Part shown: in pieces, positions 20,978-32,004 of the stretch
How the letters are laid out: every line of letters starts with the position of its first letter
Numbering within the stretch: position 1 is the stretch's first letter
From: Clitopilus passeckerianus
Taxonomy: Eukaryota > Basidiomycota > Agaricomycetes > Agaricales > Entolomataceae
Direction of reading: 5' to 3'
Length of the DNA: 64,000 bases
Assembly: GCA_944990035.1 (NCBI GenBank)
Contig: CALYLX010000116.1
Coordinates: 496,001 to 560,000 of the forward strand
Notes under the pieces: model-generated
Databases searched by the model: none
What the model saw: only the letters and a program-made list of their open reading frames with translations
What the model was told of the DNA's origin: nothing
Position numbers and translations under genes: made by a program

Positions 20978-22191
20978 ATGTCACCGTTTAGGCGGTTCAT
21001 TCCGAGGAGATTGCTCGAGGAAGGAAGCTTGGACTGGTTGGATAGGACTTATGGCTTGGACTGGTGTGTAATTGCGACTTGTTTTGTGCTCGGGCGTCTA
21101 TGACACCACATTACCAGGATTACAGTCGTTTCCATATGGACGATGGCCTTTATTGCATCTTATTCGCCGATCTATGAAAGAAGCTTTGACCTCAAGGATC
21201 CTTTGATTAGCCACCCTCATCGCCATGATACGTTCGTTATGCACTCGAACCCTAACTTGTAAATCCCTTTTATTAATGATTCCCTAAGTGTCAGTTCCTC
21301 GTTCAACTTTATTACTGCCACCTGGTTGCCGATAGGCATAGTAGCGGTCACCGGACTCATAAGAAAGTCTCTGATGGACATTCATCATGGCATATTATCT
21401 CTACTTGGGGGATGGTGCGTGCTCACGTTCACACCCTCCGTTACGGTTAAAACCTACAGTTTATGTGGTTTCAGTGGCCTTGCCCATCTTTTGACCGTGT
21501 TGGGAAAACATCTAGTTGGTAGGTCAACAAGAGTGCTTGAAAATAAGGTATTAACAAGTTCGTCCTAGGTCGCCTACGCCCAGACTTTCTGGCGCGTTGC
21601 AAATGGGACCACATCATGAAAACATGCGCTGGGTAACAGACTAAAACCATCATTTTGTTTCAACAACTAGCTTAACATACGCCACCAGAAAAATAGACAC
21701 CGTAATGAGCGGTAGAAAATCCTTTCCTTCTGGACACTCTTCAACGGCTTTTTCAGGGATGACATTCGTTGCACTTTACGTCGCTGGCAAAACTGCAGCT
21801 TGGTGCTTCAGCGCTCCACCTCCTCGGTCATCAAGAAAGATGCATTCAAGTCGGATGTTCAACTTCTTCCTTACTCTTATTCCGCTCCTTTGGGCATCGT
21901 TTGTTGCCATCTCTAGAGTTGAAGATTATGTGAGATGAATTCCTTTCATATTGCCCTACACCTACACTCACCTCTCCTCAGAGACATCACAAGGAGGATG
22001 TGGTCGTAGGAAGCCTCATTGGCATTGTTTCCGCAACTATTTCATACCTCATGTTCTGGCCAAGCCCTTTCTCTCCTGCGAGCTTCCAAGAAGAATCTGC
22101 GGGGATGCCCAGGGACTTGTATACCCAGTCGGAGAACCGCGCCCGCGTCGATTTTCAGCTAACACAACTGGAGGATGGAGAGCAAGTCTGA
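20978..22191 (+). CDS. PAP2-family lipid phosphatase (DPP1/LPP-like)
   Basis: This is a membrane enzyme that removes phosphate from lipids such as phosphatidate or diacylglycerol pyrophosphate. Exons 20978-21063, 21118-21231, 21295-21414, 21475-21518, 21569-21632, 21689-21929 and 21982-22191 join in frame to 292 residues. All three phosphatase motifs are present once the introns are removed: KHLVGRLRP (K-x6-RP), PSGH, and SRVEDYRHHKED (SR-x5-H-x3-D). The third motif is split by an intron, and reading through that intron would spoil it. Several hydrophobic segments fit the usual six membrane spans. The acceptor at 21474 is the least certain. Substrate preference cannot be read from the sequence. 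Confidence 0.88.
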
Positions 22192-22248
22192 CGTATACAT
22201 TATACTGAAAAACAAACAATGTACATAGTTGTCCGATTGCCAGTATCA

Positions 22249-24666
22249 TTAATCTCGTACAAATACCCATTTTTCGCCCACTTTTTGCATCCTTCCACCT
22301 GAGCGATTATGTGATTGATCGTCCTGTGCTCCCGCCATTTGTTCCGTCATGCCATCTGTGTACAGTACCACCGCATCGGTTCCATGACTGCTGTCGTCCT
22401 GTCCCCATTCCGAATATCCACCACGGCTGTTGCCATTCACAACCCCTCCGCCCCTGCCCCCACCTCGTCCTCGACCAAATCCGCCTCTACCTCGTCCAGC
22501 CCCTCTCCAACCACGCGAGGAATCGTTGTTCGACCAGTTTTGCTGGGGTTGCTGCTGCGACAGCTGCTGTTGCATAGTGGGATCGACGAACGCAGCCTGC
22601 GACGCGAACACAAACTGTGCAAGCTCCTCGGTTGCAGGCACATAACCATGAGTGACCTGCCACATCTTTCCGAGTGCTTCCCACGACATGGGCGACGTAA
22701 AGTCAAATGTCGTAGGATTGAACATTTCCAATCCTGGGCTCGCTGGAGTCAGGTTGGAAACAGCTGATGCACTGGTAGGAGTACCGGAAGATGTATTGGC
22801 AGCTACGGAAGTGGTTAATGACATGCAATCGTGGTTACTGGTTGGCCCTGTTATTGGTTTTTGTATAGTCTCAGTACGAGAACTCTGCATAATAGATGGT
22901 CGCCTGGGGTCGACAGTGGTTGGTGGTGTTGCGTTGCTGGGAGGTGATTGAGAGCGAATGTCGCGCCCAAATTCATCTTTCGTACTATCAGCATGTCGAG
23001 ATGGCGGAGATCTGTTTCCCCGGGGGTCTCGTCGAGGAGGACTATGTTGCCGTATGTCTCTCTTGTATCCGGCCCTACCCGGACTCCTTGAGCGACTTGT
23101 CCGCCTTCGAGAAGGGCTTCAGTCACCATTATCTCGATTTCGGTCGTGGTCATCCCACCTTGAACGGCCTTCGTTGCCGCGCGAATTCCCCTGCCCTCTT
23201 CTTCGGTAGTCCCCTCTCGAATGAATGTCGCGGTCATTGCTATCGGCGCGAGACCGTGGTTGCGGTGGGCCATGGTACCTCCCATTCGTATTATTGGCGA
23301 AGTATGAACTATTATTAGGTTGTTCTGGCACACGTTCGGCTAAGTCAATCTTGGAAGCTGCAGTAACCACTCCATTGATAGACTGTTGAGCTGGTGGCGG
23401 TTGAGGGACACTATTCGCCTGCGTAAGAGCTTGTTGTAGGAGAGCCAATTGTGTGTTTTCCAGCCCTGTCTGAGATGTGTTTGCAATTGTTTGTCTGGAA
23501 ACTCAAAACATGAGAACAACCACTGAAGATTTCTAAATGACTTTACTCACGGAGGCGCAGCGGTTGAATTCACAGCTTGGGCCAGAAGAGCCAATAACAC
23601 TGCTTGAGGATCAGAGGCAGGCGTTACAGGGCTCGCGGATGACGCCGACGGCGTTGGGGCAGGAACTTGCGCAGCTACGCGTGGGTCGGTCGTCACTAAA
23701 GGCTTCGGTTTCATTTCGGGTTCTAAGGTAAAACGACACGTTTGATTTCAGTTTCGTTCTCAGGTCACAAGGTTTGGAAAACAGATGAAAGTAATTGCTG
23801 GTTATACAGGAGAGGAGATACTTAGCGAACAAGTCTGGATAGAAATATGCACCTTTTCCCTTCCCATCCATTATCTCCGTTAAACGTGTAAGAATTGGTG
23901 CAGGAAATGTATTCCCCTTCACCCATATATCAAGAATCTTCTTCGTTTTGTCCTGTAAGCACGAAAATCGTAGAGCAAGTCAGGACTGTCCCTATGATAC
24001 TGATTGACGAAGGCAAGGTAATTATCGTGCAGGTAAGCGGATAAGTGATAGGTCAGTCGAGGATTAGCCATGGTCGCGCATACACTCGAACTTGGTGTAC
24101 GTGTGTCATGCGTTGCATGGGCCTATAAATGATGGAACCACTTTCACCACCATGGTGCGATTGACGGGAATGCTTGAAACATCAGCATTTTCAACTAACC
24201 TTGAGCTCGTCTGCAGTCACCATGTCCTCGAAGAGACTTTCCAGAATGCCTTCAACCTTAAGGAGAAAACTTGCACTGTTGCCTGTTGAGGAGTTCACAT
24301 CGCCAGTATGTCCATGTTTTGTGGCGTGGTGCCTGGCAGCCCGAGAGAGTGCATCAAAAACATAGAGGCTAGAGATTTTCGACAGAGTAGGCAGAGATTT
24401 GTGGGTCCGGTACAAGATAGAGACCAGTTGTGTATCATGCTGAGAGTGAATAAATGCGCACTCTTGAGACGAGAGAGCCAATGAAGTACAACGTTACGCG
24501 CACCTCCATTGTTTTCATCGCGATTTCTGTCAATTTGGTCATCTTGGACGCAGATAATCGTTTCGCAGAGACCACATCTTTCAAGAGTGTCTCAAATTCC
24601 TAAAAAATGGGTTATAGGCGCTGATAATTACGACATCCACAATCAACGTACCTCAACAGCAGCCAT
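22249..24666 (-). CDS. RNA polymerase II CTD-interacting-domain (CID) protein with RS and RGG regions
   Basis: Proposed exons are 24652-24666, 24504-24599, 24200-24460, 23853-23952, 23551-23722 and 22249-23494. The N-terminal 150 residues form a CID/RPR domain: EFETLLKDVV, a LVSILYRTHKSLP helix, VFDALSRAARHH, KTKKILDIWVKGNTFP and LTEIM. Such domains bind the phosphorylated CTD of RNA polymerase II, as in Nrd1/Seb1 and SCAF8. The rest is low complexity: Gln- and Pro-rich, an RS/RD part (SRRRTSRSRSP), a block EALGKMWQVTHGYVP, and a Gly/Arg (RGG) tail ending GEKWVFVRD. I see no RRM. An in-frame TGA at 23119-23121 lies inside the last exon; a 42-nt phase-2 intron at 23117-23158 would remove it and give 615 residues. 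The 247-nt third intron may hide another exon. Confidence 0.78.
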
Positions 24667-24820
24667 TCCAACGAGCCTTCTATGCCCAACGTCGTCTTGA
24701 GGTGAATCTAGGATGGTGGTGAGAGAAGGGAGGCTTGTTTACACATGTTGAATACGCTGATTGTGGTCTGTGCGTCAAGGTGCCATCTTCGTCCGGACCG
24801 ACACCGTCACACGACAACCG

Positions 24821-25124
24821 ATGATACAGCAACGAGCGGCAACCTTCACGCTGCTAGGAGCAGTCCTATTCTCTTCGTTGACGATATGGGCTGTGCACTA
24901 TCAGCAAGACCAGGAACGAGAGGTAACTCGGACTATAACAGTACCAGTCCGGGAAACTGACTTGTTTTATTCCTTTCCTGTAGAACATGTATAAAGGTGT
25001 TCTCCGCGACGACGAGAGGAGAAAGGAGAAGATGCGTCAGAGAGAGGCAGATCTACGGGAATCTCAAAGAAAGCGCGAGCTTTACGAACGTGTTCAAGCT
25101 GTCGAGGCCAAAAGAGAACAATAA
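24821..25124 (+). CDS. PET117: PET117-like cytochrome c oxidase assembly factor
   Basis: PET117 is a small mitochondrial inner-membrane protein needed for cytochrome oxidase assembly, where it supports heme a synthase. Two exons (24821-24922, 24984-25124) give 80 residues. There is one membrane segment near the N terminus (TLLGAVLFSSLTIWAVHY). It is followed by QDQERENMYKGVLRDDERR and a long charged helix, as in the family (E-R-E...G...D..R). The ATG at 24821 is the nearest one upstream of the membrane segment and gives the typical length. The gene is divergent from the CID gene, 154 bp apart. Confidence 0.85.
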
Positions 25125-25807
25125 TCATCCTGGACTCCCTGCATCCCGAGGATCTCGCCTTACCTCAGACAACCCCCCAACTCATCATGTAACCCCCGTC
25201 CGCCTTGCGCCTTGCCTTCAACATGAACATGAAATGAGAGCATTTAGAGCATCAAGTCGAACTGGAATAGTTCAGGCAATCAATTAACTGGCCCCTCTGG
25301 TGGATATTGCCGCTGCTCCTGCCTTCGACAACCACGCCCTCACTCTGTCAAACCGACCTGCAACGGCCATATAGTGGAAGGTGGTGCCGAACTTCGGGAA
25401 GGTCGGAGCAATGATGGGCCGTAGAAGTCATTTGAGAGAGCAATGTATGATCCTTGCGGCTGAACCCAACATATACTGATTCAACGTGCCCTAGTTATGT
25501 TTAAATTACACTTCGAAACGGGCGCTATTACTGTCAAGTCTTGTCAAGCATGGCGCTTGGGTATGTACACGAACCTTCATAGTCATGACTGGCTTATCGA
25601 GGACCCTGGCAGTGGGCGGTCCGATATTTAAACAGCAACAAACAACGCGCGATCAACGTCTTGAACAGAAGAAAAAAAATACTCATCCGTTCATGCCGTT
25701 ACAGTTATATATTCCAGCTCGTATACCCTGTTTCTCAAGACCTTGACGGCCTCAGAAACCTTTCACCTGTGTTCAATATCACTTGAACGTGCAGCAATAA
25801 ACAAAAA
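25125..25807. other. Intergenic stretch, nothing recognised
   Basis: This is a 683-base gap between PET117 and an F-box gene on the same strand. No conserved ORF or RNA gene was seen. A CT-rich leader precedes the next ATG. Confidence 0.5.
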
Positions 25808-27327
25808 ATGCACAAAGCGCTCTACGTCGACGAAATTGTTCGCGAAATATTCGCCTTGGTCTCGGAGGATGACCTGGGAGTCCTGAGCGTGCTCGCCAGA
25901 ACGTGCAGCAGTTGGACCGACCCCTCTTTGGACCATCTATGGGTAACACTGCCGTCTGCAGCTCCATTGATTGAGCTCATACCAGAGGTTTCCCTGGTTA
26001 ACCAGATTTATGTGGGTGTCTCTCGCCTCTTCTTGTCAGCTTCATGTCCTCATTTGACCAAACATAGGTACCAAGTCGTCGCCTTTCGGTGTCTGACCTA
26101 TCCCGCTTTGACTACTATGGCCCAAAAGTTCGATGTATCAACTTTCGCAAGAATATCGAAATTCATTCGGACATAGCCATCCTGTTGCGTCAGAAATCTC
26201 CTGCATCACCATGCCTTAACTTCCTTCCCATTCTTCAACATGCCAAGCTGTGTGGAGGCGGCCTCTCGCCACTTACATTGTGCCTCGCTAGATCCCACAC
26301 CCTTCTGAATTTGGAAGTAGACCTTGGCTTCACTCCCGGTTCTCGGACACCATTTCCTGAAGATTATGTTGGTGCCATTATAGATGCCGCCCCCCGCCTT
26401 TCGCGTTTGTTACTCCGTGGCACTCTTACCCCGCCTATAATTGCAAAGGTGGCTTCAACACGCTCCCTCCGAACGCTATCCCTTCGGTGCGGACGTTCGT
26501 TGACATTGGAAGGGCTTTTCAACGTTCTCGCCCTGCCATATCTTGAGGAGCTCGAGGTCCCACTTGCCCATTTTGACGAAGTCGCATTCCGCGACAAGCT
26601 CGGCCATTTCCGCTCGCAATGCCCCCTTCCTCGATTGCAGAAGCTAGTTCTTCGCAGTCAAGCATATCATACACATACTTTGCTGGATAATCTCCCCATA
26701 GACCATCTGCACACTTTATCCATTGAACTAGACGGCAAATTCGATACCCATACGACCTGGAGTACATTCTTCTCATCCATCCGCCTCGCAACCCGACTGC
26801 GGTCGCTCAGCCTACAGCATTTTATAGACCTAGACGAAGTAGACAATAACACGTATACCCGCAACCATGAAATCACCCACCATGACCTCAAATTCTTGAG
26901 CTCCCTGCATCACTTGCAACAGCTCGTACTAGATACAACGCTTCCCCCAGCCATCGATGACGCACAACTCAAGGATCTGCTCAAGCATTGGCCGGCACTT
27001 GAATCCCTTGATTTTGGACCCGGGCCGGATTGCCTTTCCGAAGACGAGAGCAAGGCATTTGAAATTGGATCGTCACTGACCTTGCAGGCTCTTGATGTCA
27101 TCACGACACAAGCTCCGAAGCTTGCGACACTTCGTCTACCCATCGTCGAGGCCGGAGCTTGCATACAAGGTCCTTTCTTCACCGGAAAGTGCCAAGGTGC
27201 CTTGACACAGTTAACTTTGGCTGGTGCCTCGATGCTGGATTCCCAGACAGTGGTACCCTACCTTCAACAAATGTTCCCTTCTCTAAAAGTCCTTGATGGG
27301 CTGCCACAATCCGGCATCTGTTCATAG
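25808..27327 (+). CDS. F-box protein with leucine-rich repeats
   Basis: Two exons (25808-26011, 26068-27327) give 487 residues. The N terminus MHKALYVDEIVREIFALV, followed by LGVLSVLARTCSSWTDPSL and LWVTL, is the usual mushroom F-box: an I..I...V... helix, a LA.TC..W core and the LW segment. The rest has many irregular leucine-rich units such as LRTLSLRCGRSL, LEELEVPLAHF, LHTLSIELDG, LRSLSLQHF and LQQLVLDTTLPPAI. Such proteins are large and fast-evolving families in agaricomycetes and are presumed SCF ubiquitin-ligase adaptors. The substrate is unknown. The intron is phase 0 and lies directly after the F-box region. Confidence 0.8.
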
Positions 27328-27854
27328 ACAGGGATCCTGAGCCACCAAGCGATTGGTGGCAATTTTTATTCTTGGCTGTATAGCCCATCGCACATTCATA
27401 CATTTATTCGGACCTTTACGCCGACTTTATTGTAGATTACGCTAGACCCTTAGAGATATTTAGAGATAGTATATCGATGGAAGTTTTATCCTTTACAGCA
27501 TACCCTTTGACGTTTACTCTTCGCCTTTTACCCGGAGATTTCGAGTTAACTAGAGATAGATAGATTCATAGAGCTTTTTTTGTAGGTTATTCCTTGTCCT
27601 GTAGATAAATAATACTTCTTCCGCATTCTCTGTGCCCACCCGCGGACCGTCAACCCCGCAGAAGTATTAAATACGACGGAATGTGATTTGACAATCGGAA
27701 AGCCGCCCCTTGCCCAAGGATTTGTTCGGAAACTTGTCCCCAATTACGCCTACTCACGTGACGATTCGCGTTATCAGGAATCTCCCGCAAAGATTTAATC
27801 GCGAAACCTTGACACTTTCGGAGTAAATCGCTGCTTTCTATCGTCTAAACTATC
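27328..27854. other. Promoter region of the aldolase gene
   Basis: This 527-base stretch lies between the F-box/LRR stop and FBA1. The proximal part holds a CACGTG box (listed separately). I see no gene in it. Confidence 0.5.
27755..27760. promoter_or_regulatory. CACGTG E-box upstream of FBA1
   Basis: CACGTG followed by AC lies 95 bp upstream of the FBA1 start codon. bHLH factors bind this core in fungi. Its use here is inferred from position only. Confidence 0.35.
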
Positions 27855-29407
27855 ATGGGCATCCTCGACGTCGTCCCCGTACGTATTGGTGTTCTCGAGC
27901 TCGATGAAATCACTGACAAGGCTGCTCGCAACAGGCTGGTGTTCTCACTGGTGACAATGTCCGCAAGCTCTTTGAGTACGCAAAGGAGAACAAGGTATAA
28001 TCAAGGTTTTGCAAGTTCCGAACATCGCTGACAAGCACTGGTTCCCAAAGTTTGCTATTCCCGTAAGTTGTTCTGAACGATTTGAACCTCAATATTCTGA
28101 CAGACGTGTTTCAGGCCATCGTGAGTCGCCCCAATCCTTCCAAACCACTCTGAGTCAATATTGGCCATCTATAGAATGTAACTTCATCATCGACTGCAAA
28201 TGCCGTCCTTGAGGCTGCTAGGTCTGCCTAAGTCACTTGCTAGGTGCTGGCTGCTAAATTGGTATATAGGGATGTCAAGGCTCCCATCATCCTCCAAGTT
28301 TCCCAAGGTGGAAGTGCCTACTTCGCAGGCAAGGGTCTCGCCAACGATAAGCAACAAGCCTCTACTCTTGGTGCCGTTGCTGCTGCCCACCATATCCGAA
28401 CTGTCTCTAAAGCCTATGGCGTGTATGTCTATGTATCACTAAATCAGATCATAAATTTGACATCATACCTCCAGTCCCGTCGTTCTCCACAGCGATCACT
28501 GTGCCCACAAACTCCTTCCCTGGTTCGACGGTATGCTCGAGGCTGACGAGGAGTACTTCAAGCAGCACCAAGAACCCCTTTTCTCTTCTCACATGCTCGA
28601 TCTCTCTGAAGAGTCCAAGGAAGACAACATCAAGACCTGCGTGAAGTACTTCGAGCGCATGGCTAAAATCGGCCTCTGGCTCGAGATGGAAATCGGTATC
28701 ACTGGTGGAGAGGAAGACGGTGTCGACAACACTGGCGTCGATAACGCTAGCCTCTACACTCAACCCGAAGATGTCTACGATATCCACAAGGCTTTGAGTG
28801 CAATCTCACCTAATTTCAGCATTGCTGCTGCGTTCGGCAATGTCCACGGTGTTTACAAGCCAGGAAACGTCAAGCTTCACCCTGAATTGCTCGGAAAGCA
28901 CCAAGCATTTGCCAGCCAGCAATTGGGTGGCGAGGTTGAGAAGCCTCTGTATGTGACATAAATTTCGCTGATTGTGTCTTCGCTGATTGTGGCGCATCTA
29001 GCTTCCTCGTCTTCCATGGTGGCTCTGGCTCTACCAAGGATGAGATCAAGACTGCCGTCAACAATGGTGTTGTCAAGATGAACGTTGACACTGATACTCA
29101 ATATGCCTACCTCATCGGAATTAGGGTCTGTAGTCAAACCTCTTTGCACCTCATCTCAATCTAACCTGCCCGCTCTCAGGATTTCGTCCAGAACAAGAAG
29201 GATTACATCCAGACCCAAATTGGCAACCCCGACGGAGCTGACAAGCCCAACAAGAAGTTCTACGATCCCCGAGTTTGGGTCCGTGAGGGCGAGAAGACCA
29301 TGACCGCCCGTGTCAAGGAGGCCTGCGCCGATCTTGGTAACACTGGTGAGTGCAACTTCTTCACTCAAGCGAACATTTGCCTGAATAGCTTTATAGATCG
29401 TCTCTAA
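27855..29407 (+). CDS. FBA1: Fructose-bisphosphate aldolase, class II
   Basis: This zinc-dependent enzyme splits fructose 1,6-bisphosphate in glycolysis in the cytosol. Ten exons (27855-27878, 27935-27994, 28051-28062, 28115-28120, 28175-28221, 28270-28422, 28475-28948, 29002-29125, 29180-29345, 29397-29407) join in frame to 358 residues, the usual fungal length. Key parts are VLTGDNVRKLFEYA, QVSQGGSAYFAGKG, the zinc site HSDHCAHKLLPWFD, a TGGEEDG loop, AFGNVHGVYKPGNVKL with a zinc His, FHGGSGST and KMNVDTDTQ. Exon 4 is only six bases (Ala-Ile) and exon 3 twelve (Phe-Ala-Ile-Pro); both are needed to give FAIPAINVTSSSTANAVLEA. The last exon adds only DRL. Confidence 0.95.
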
Positions 29408-29695
29408 TACAATAGACTTTGTAAATACGCAGAAATGTATTCTATGAATGAGTCACCAATCGGAATAAAAGAATGACAATGATATACATGCAGCATCGTC
29501 ATAGAATACTTACTGTGTACTCGAGTACACTTGTGGCATTCATATGAGAGTCAGGCTTACGCAGCGTTTCCAAAAGTCCAAGGCGGCAACAAAGACCTTA
29601 GAACTTATTTGTCGCTTATGCATTGGAAAGTGTTATCAGTGTATGTATTTGCCGCGTGCTATACGAAGTACAGAACAAGGAACCCCTAGAGGAAT

Positions 29696-30343
<648 letters not shown>

Positions 30344-30523
30344 TTTTAATGCGGACGCTTCCGTCTGTCCAACGAGCTAAACGATGGAGTCTTCGAAGAA
30401 AGCAAGAGCCGGGTTGATAAGCACGATGTGAAGATTTCTGTGTATATAGGAAAATAAGGTTCATACACATGATATGACTATAAGCCAAATAAAGACAAAC
30501 TTACTCAGCGCGTCGGCCATGAG

Positions 30524-30529
30524 ACGCGT
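30524..30529. promoter_or_regulatory. ACGCGT (MCB-like) box upstream of RFC3
   Basis: ACGCGT lies 67 bp upstream of the RFC3 ATG within a GC-rich patch. In yeasts this element controls many replication genes at G1/S. The same hexamer occurs before DNMT5. Confidence 0.4.
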
Positions 30530-30595
30530 CTTCGGTCGCGTCATTACTGAGCATTCTCTAGAAGCCCGAAAACTACCCCGGACAGCTTACACACC

Positions 30596-31935
30596 ATGAG
30601 CAACAGCGAAGACACACTAACGATGGACGTGGACACTTTCTCGGGAATGAAGTGGAAAGGGAAATCGGTTGAACAGGCACAGACCGAGAATGAAACGCTA
30701 CCATGGTGAATTGCCTTGCCATTTGCGGCTCAGAGTTCAATACTGACAGGATGCCAGGGTTGAGAAATATCGGCCAGTAACCTTGGACGACGTTGTGTCG
30801 CACAAGGATATTACCAGCACAAGTGCGTTCTGGAGCCATTCTGCTGTCTCAAAGAATCTCATTCGTTTTATCACAGTCGAGAAGTTTATAGAGAAGAATC
30901 GTTTACCACACTTGCTATTCTATGGTCCGCCAGGTACTGGAAAGACATCGACAATTTTAGCAGTCGCTAGAAGGATTTACGGGAAGGAGTATCGTAAGCA
31001 GATTCTTGAGGTACATTTTTACCTCTGCTCTTCACGTTAGCACTGTCCTCACCATTGTTACCTTTCAGCTCAATGCGTCGGATGAACGTGGTATTGATGT
31101 CGTTCGCGAACAGATAAAGCAGTTTGCAGAAACTCGCACACTGTTCTCAAAAGGCTACAAATTGATCATTCTCGACGAGGCGGACATGATGACGCAGGCA
31201 GCTCAGGCAGCCCTTCGTCGTGTCATTGAACATTATACAAAGAATGTCCGGTTCTGTATCATTTGCAACTACGTGAACAAGATCACTCCGGCCATTCAGA
31301 GTCGATGTACAAGGTTCAGGTTCTCGCCATTACCGATCGTGGAGGTGGAGAAGAGGTTGAACGATGTTGTTGATGCCGAAAAGTATGTGTCTACATTTTC
31401 GAAATACTACTTCACTTGGCTGATAACTGGGCATGTAGGGTCAATTTGACCGACGACGGAAAGAAAGCACTCCTCAAACTGTCTAAAGGTGACATGCGAC
31501 GAGCTCTGAATGTCCTGCAGGCCTGCCACGCGGCCTACGACATTATAGGCGAGACAGAAATATACAACTGCACCGGAAACCCACACCCGTCAGACGTCGA
31601 AGCTATCGTGAATGCCATGATTCAGGAGGAGTTCACAACGGCACATAATAGTGAGTCATTGCCCTTGATGTTGGATCTACCTGAGAGCTGAATGGTGGTC
31701 GGCAGTGATCAACGCCGTGAAGACAGAACGCGGGCTTGCCCTACAAGATCTACTCATTGGCGCGTACGAATACGTGGACGCCTATGAGCTAAAGCCACAT
31801 GCGAGGATCTATCTGTTGGACTACTTGGCCACAACAGAGTATCGTCTATCGACTGGTGCAAGTGAAAAGTTGCAGCTGACAGCTCTTCTCGGTGCATTCA
31901 AGTACGCAGTGGAATTATCCGCAAAAGATTCATGA
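30596..31935 (+). CDS. RFC3: Replication factor C subunit 3 (clamp loader)
   Basis: RFC is the five-subunit AAA+ complex that loads PCNA on DNA. Exons 30596-30705, 30758-30822, 30877-31010, 31069-31382, 31439-31650 and 31706-31935 join to 354 residues. Features: [19 protein letters not shown] (RFC box II), Walker [24 protein letters not shown], Walker [11 protein letters not shown], the Arg-finger segment QSRCTRFRF and sensor 2 [12 protein letters not shown]. The spelling of these boxes fits the yeast Rfc3/human RFC5 group. A short N-terminal extension (to about residue 36) precedes the conserved part. Confidence 0.96.
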
Positions 31936-32004
31936 CAGTCTAGATATACTGCTTACATGTAGCAAGCGTCTAATGTATCCAATACCAATCCGCCGTGGCC
32001 GGCC

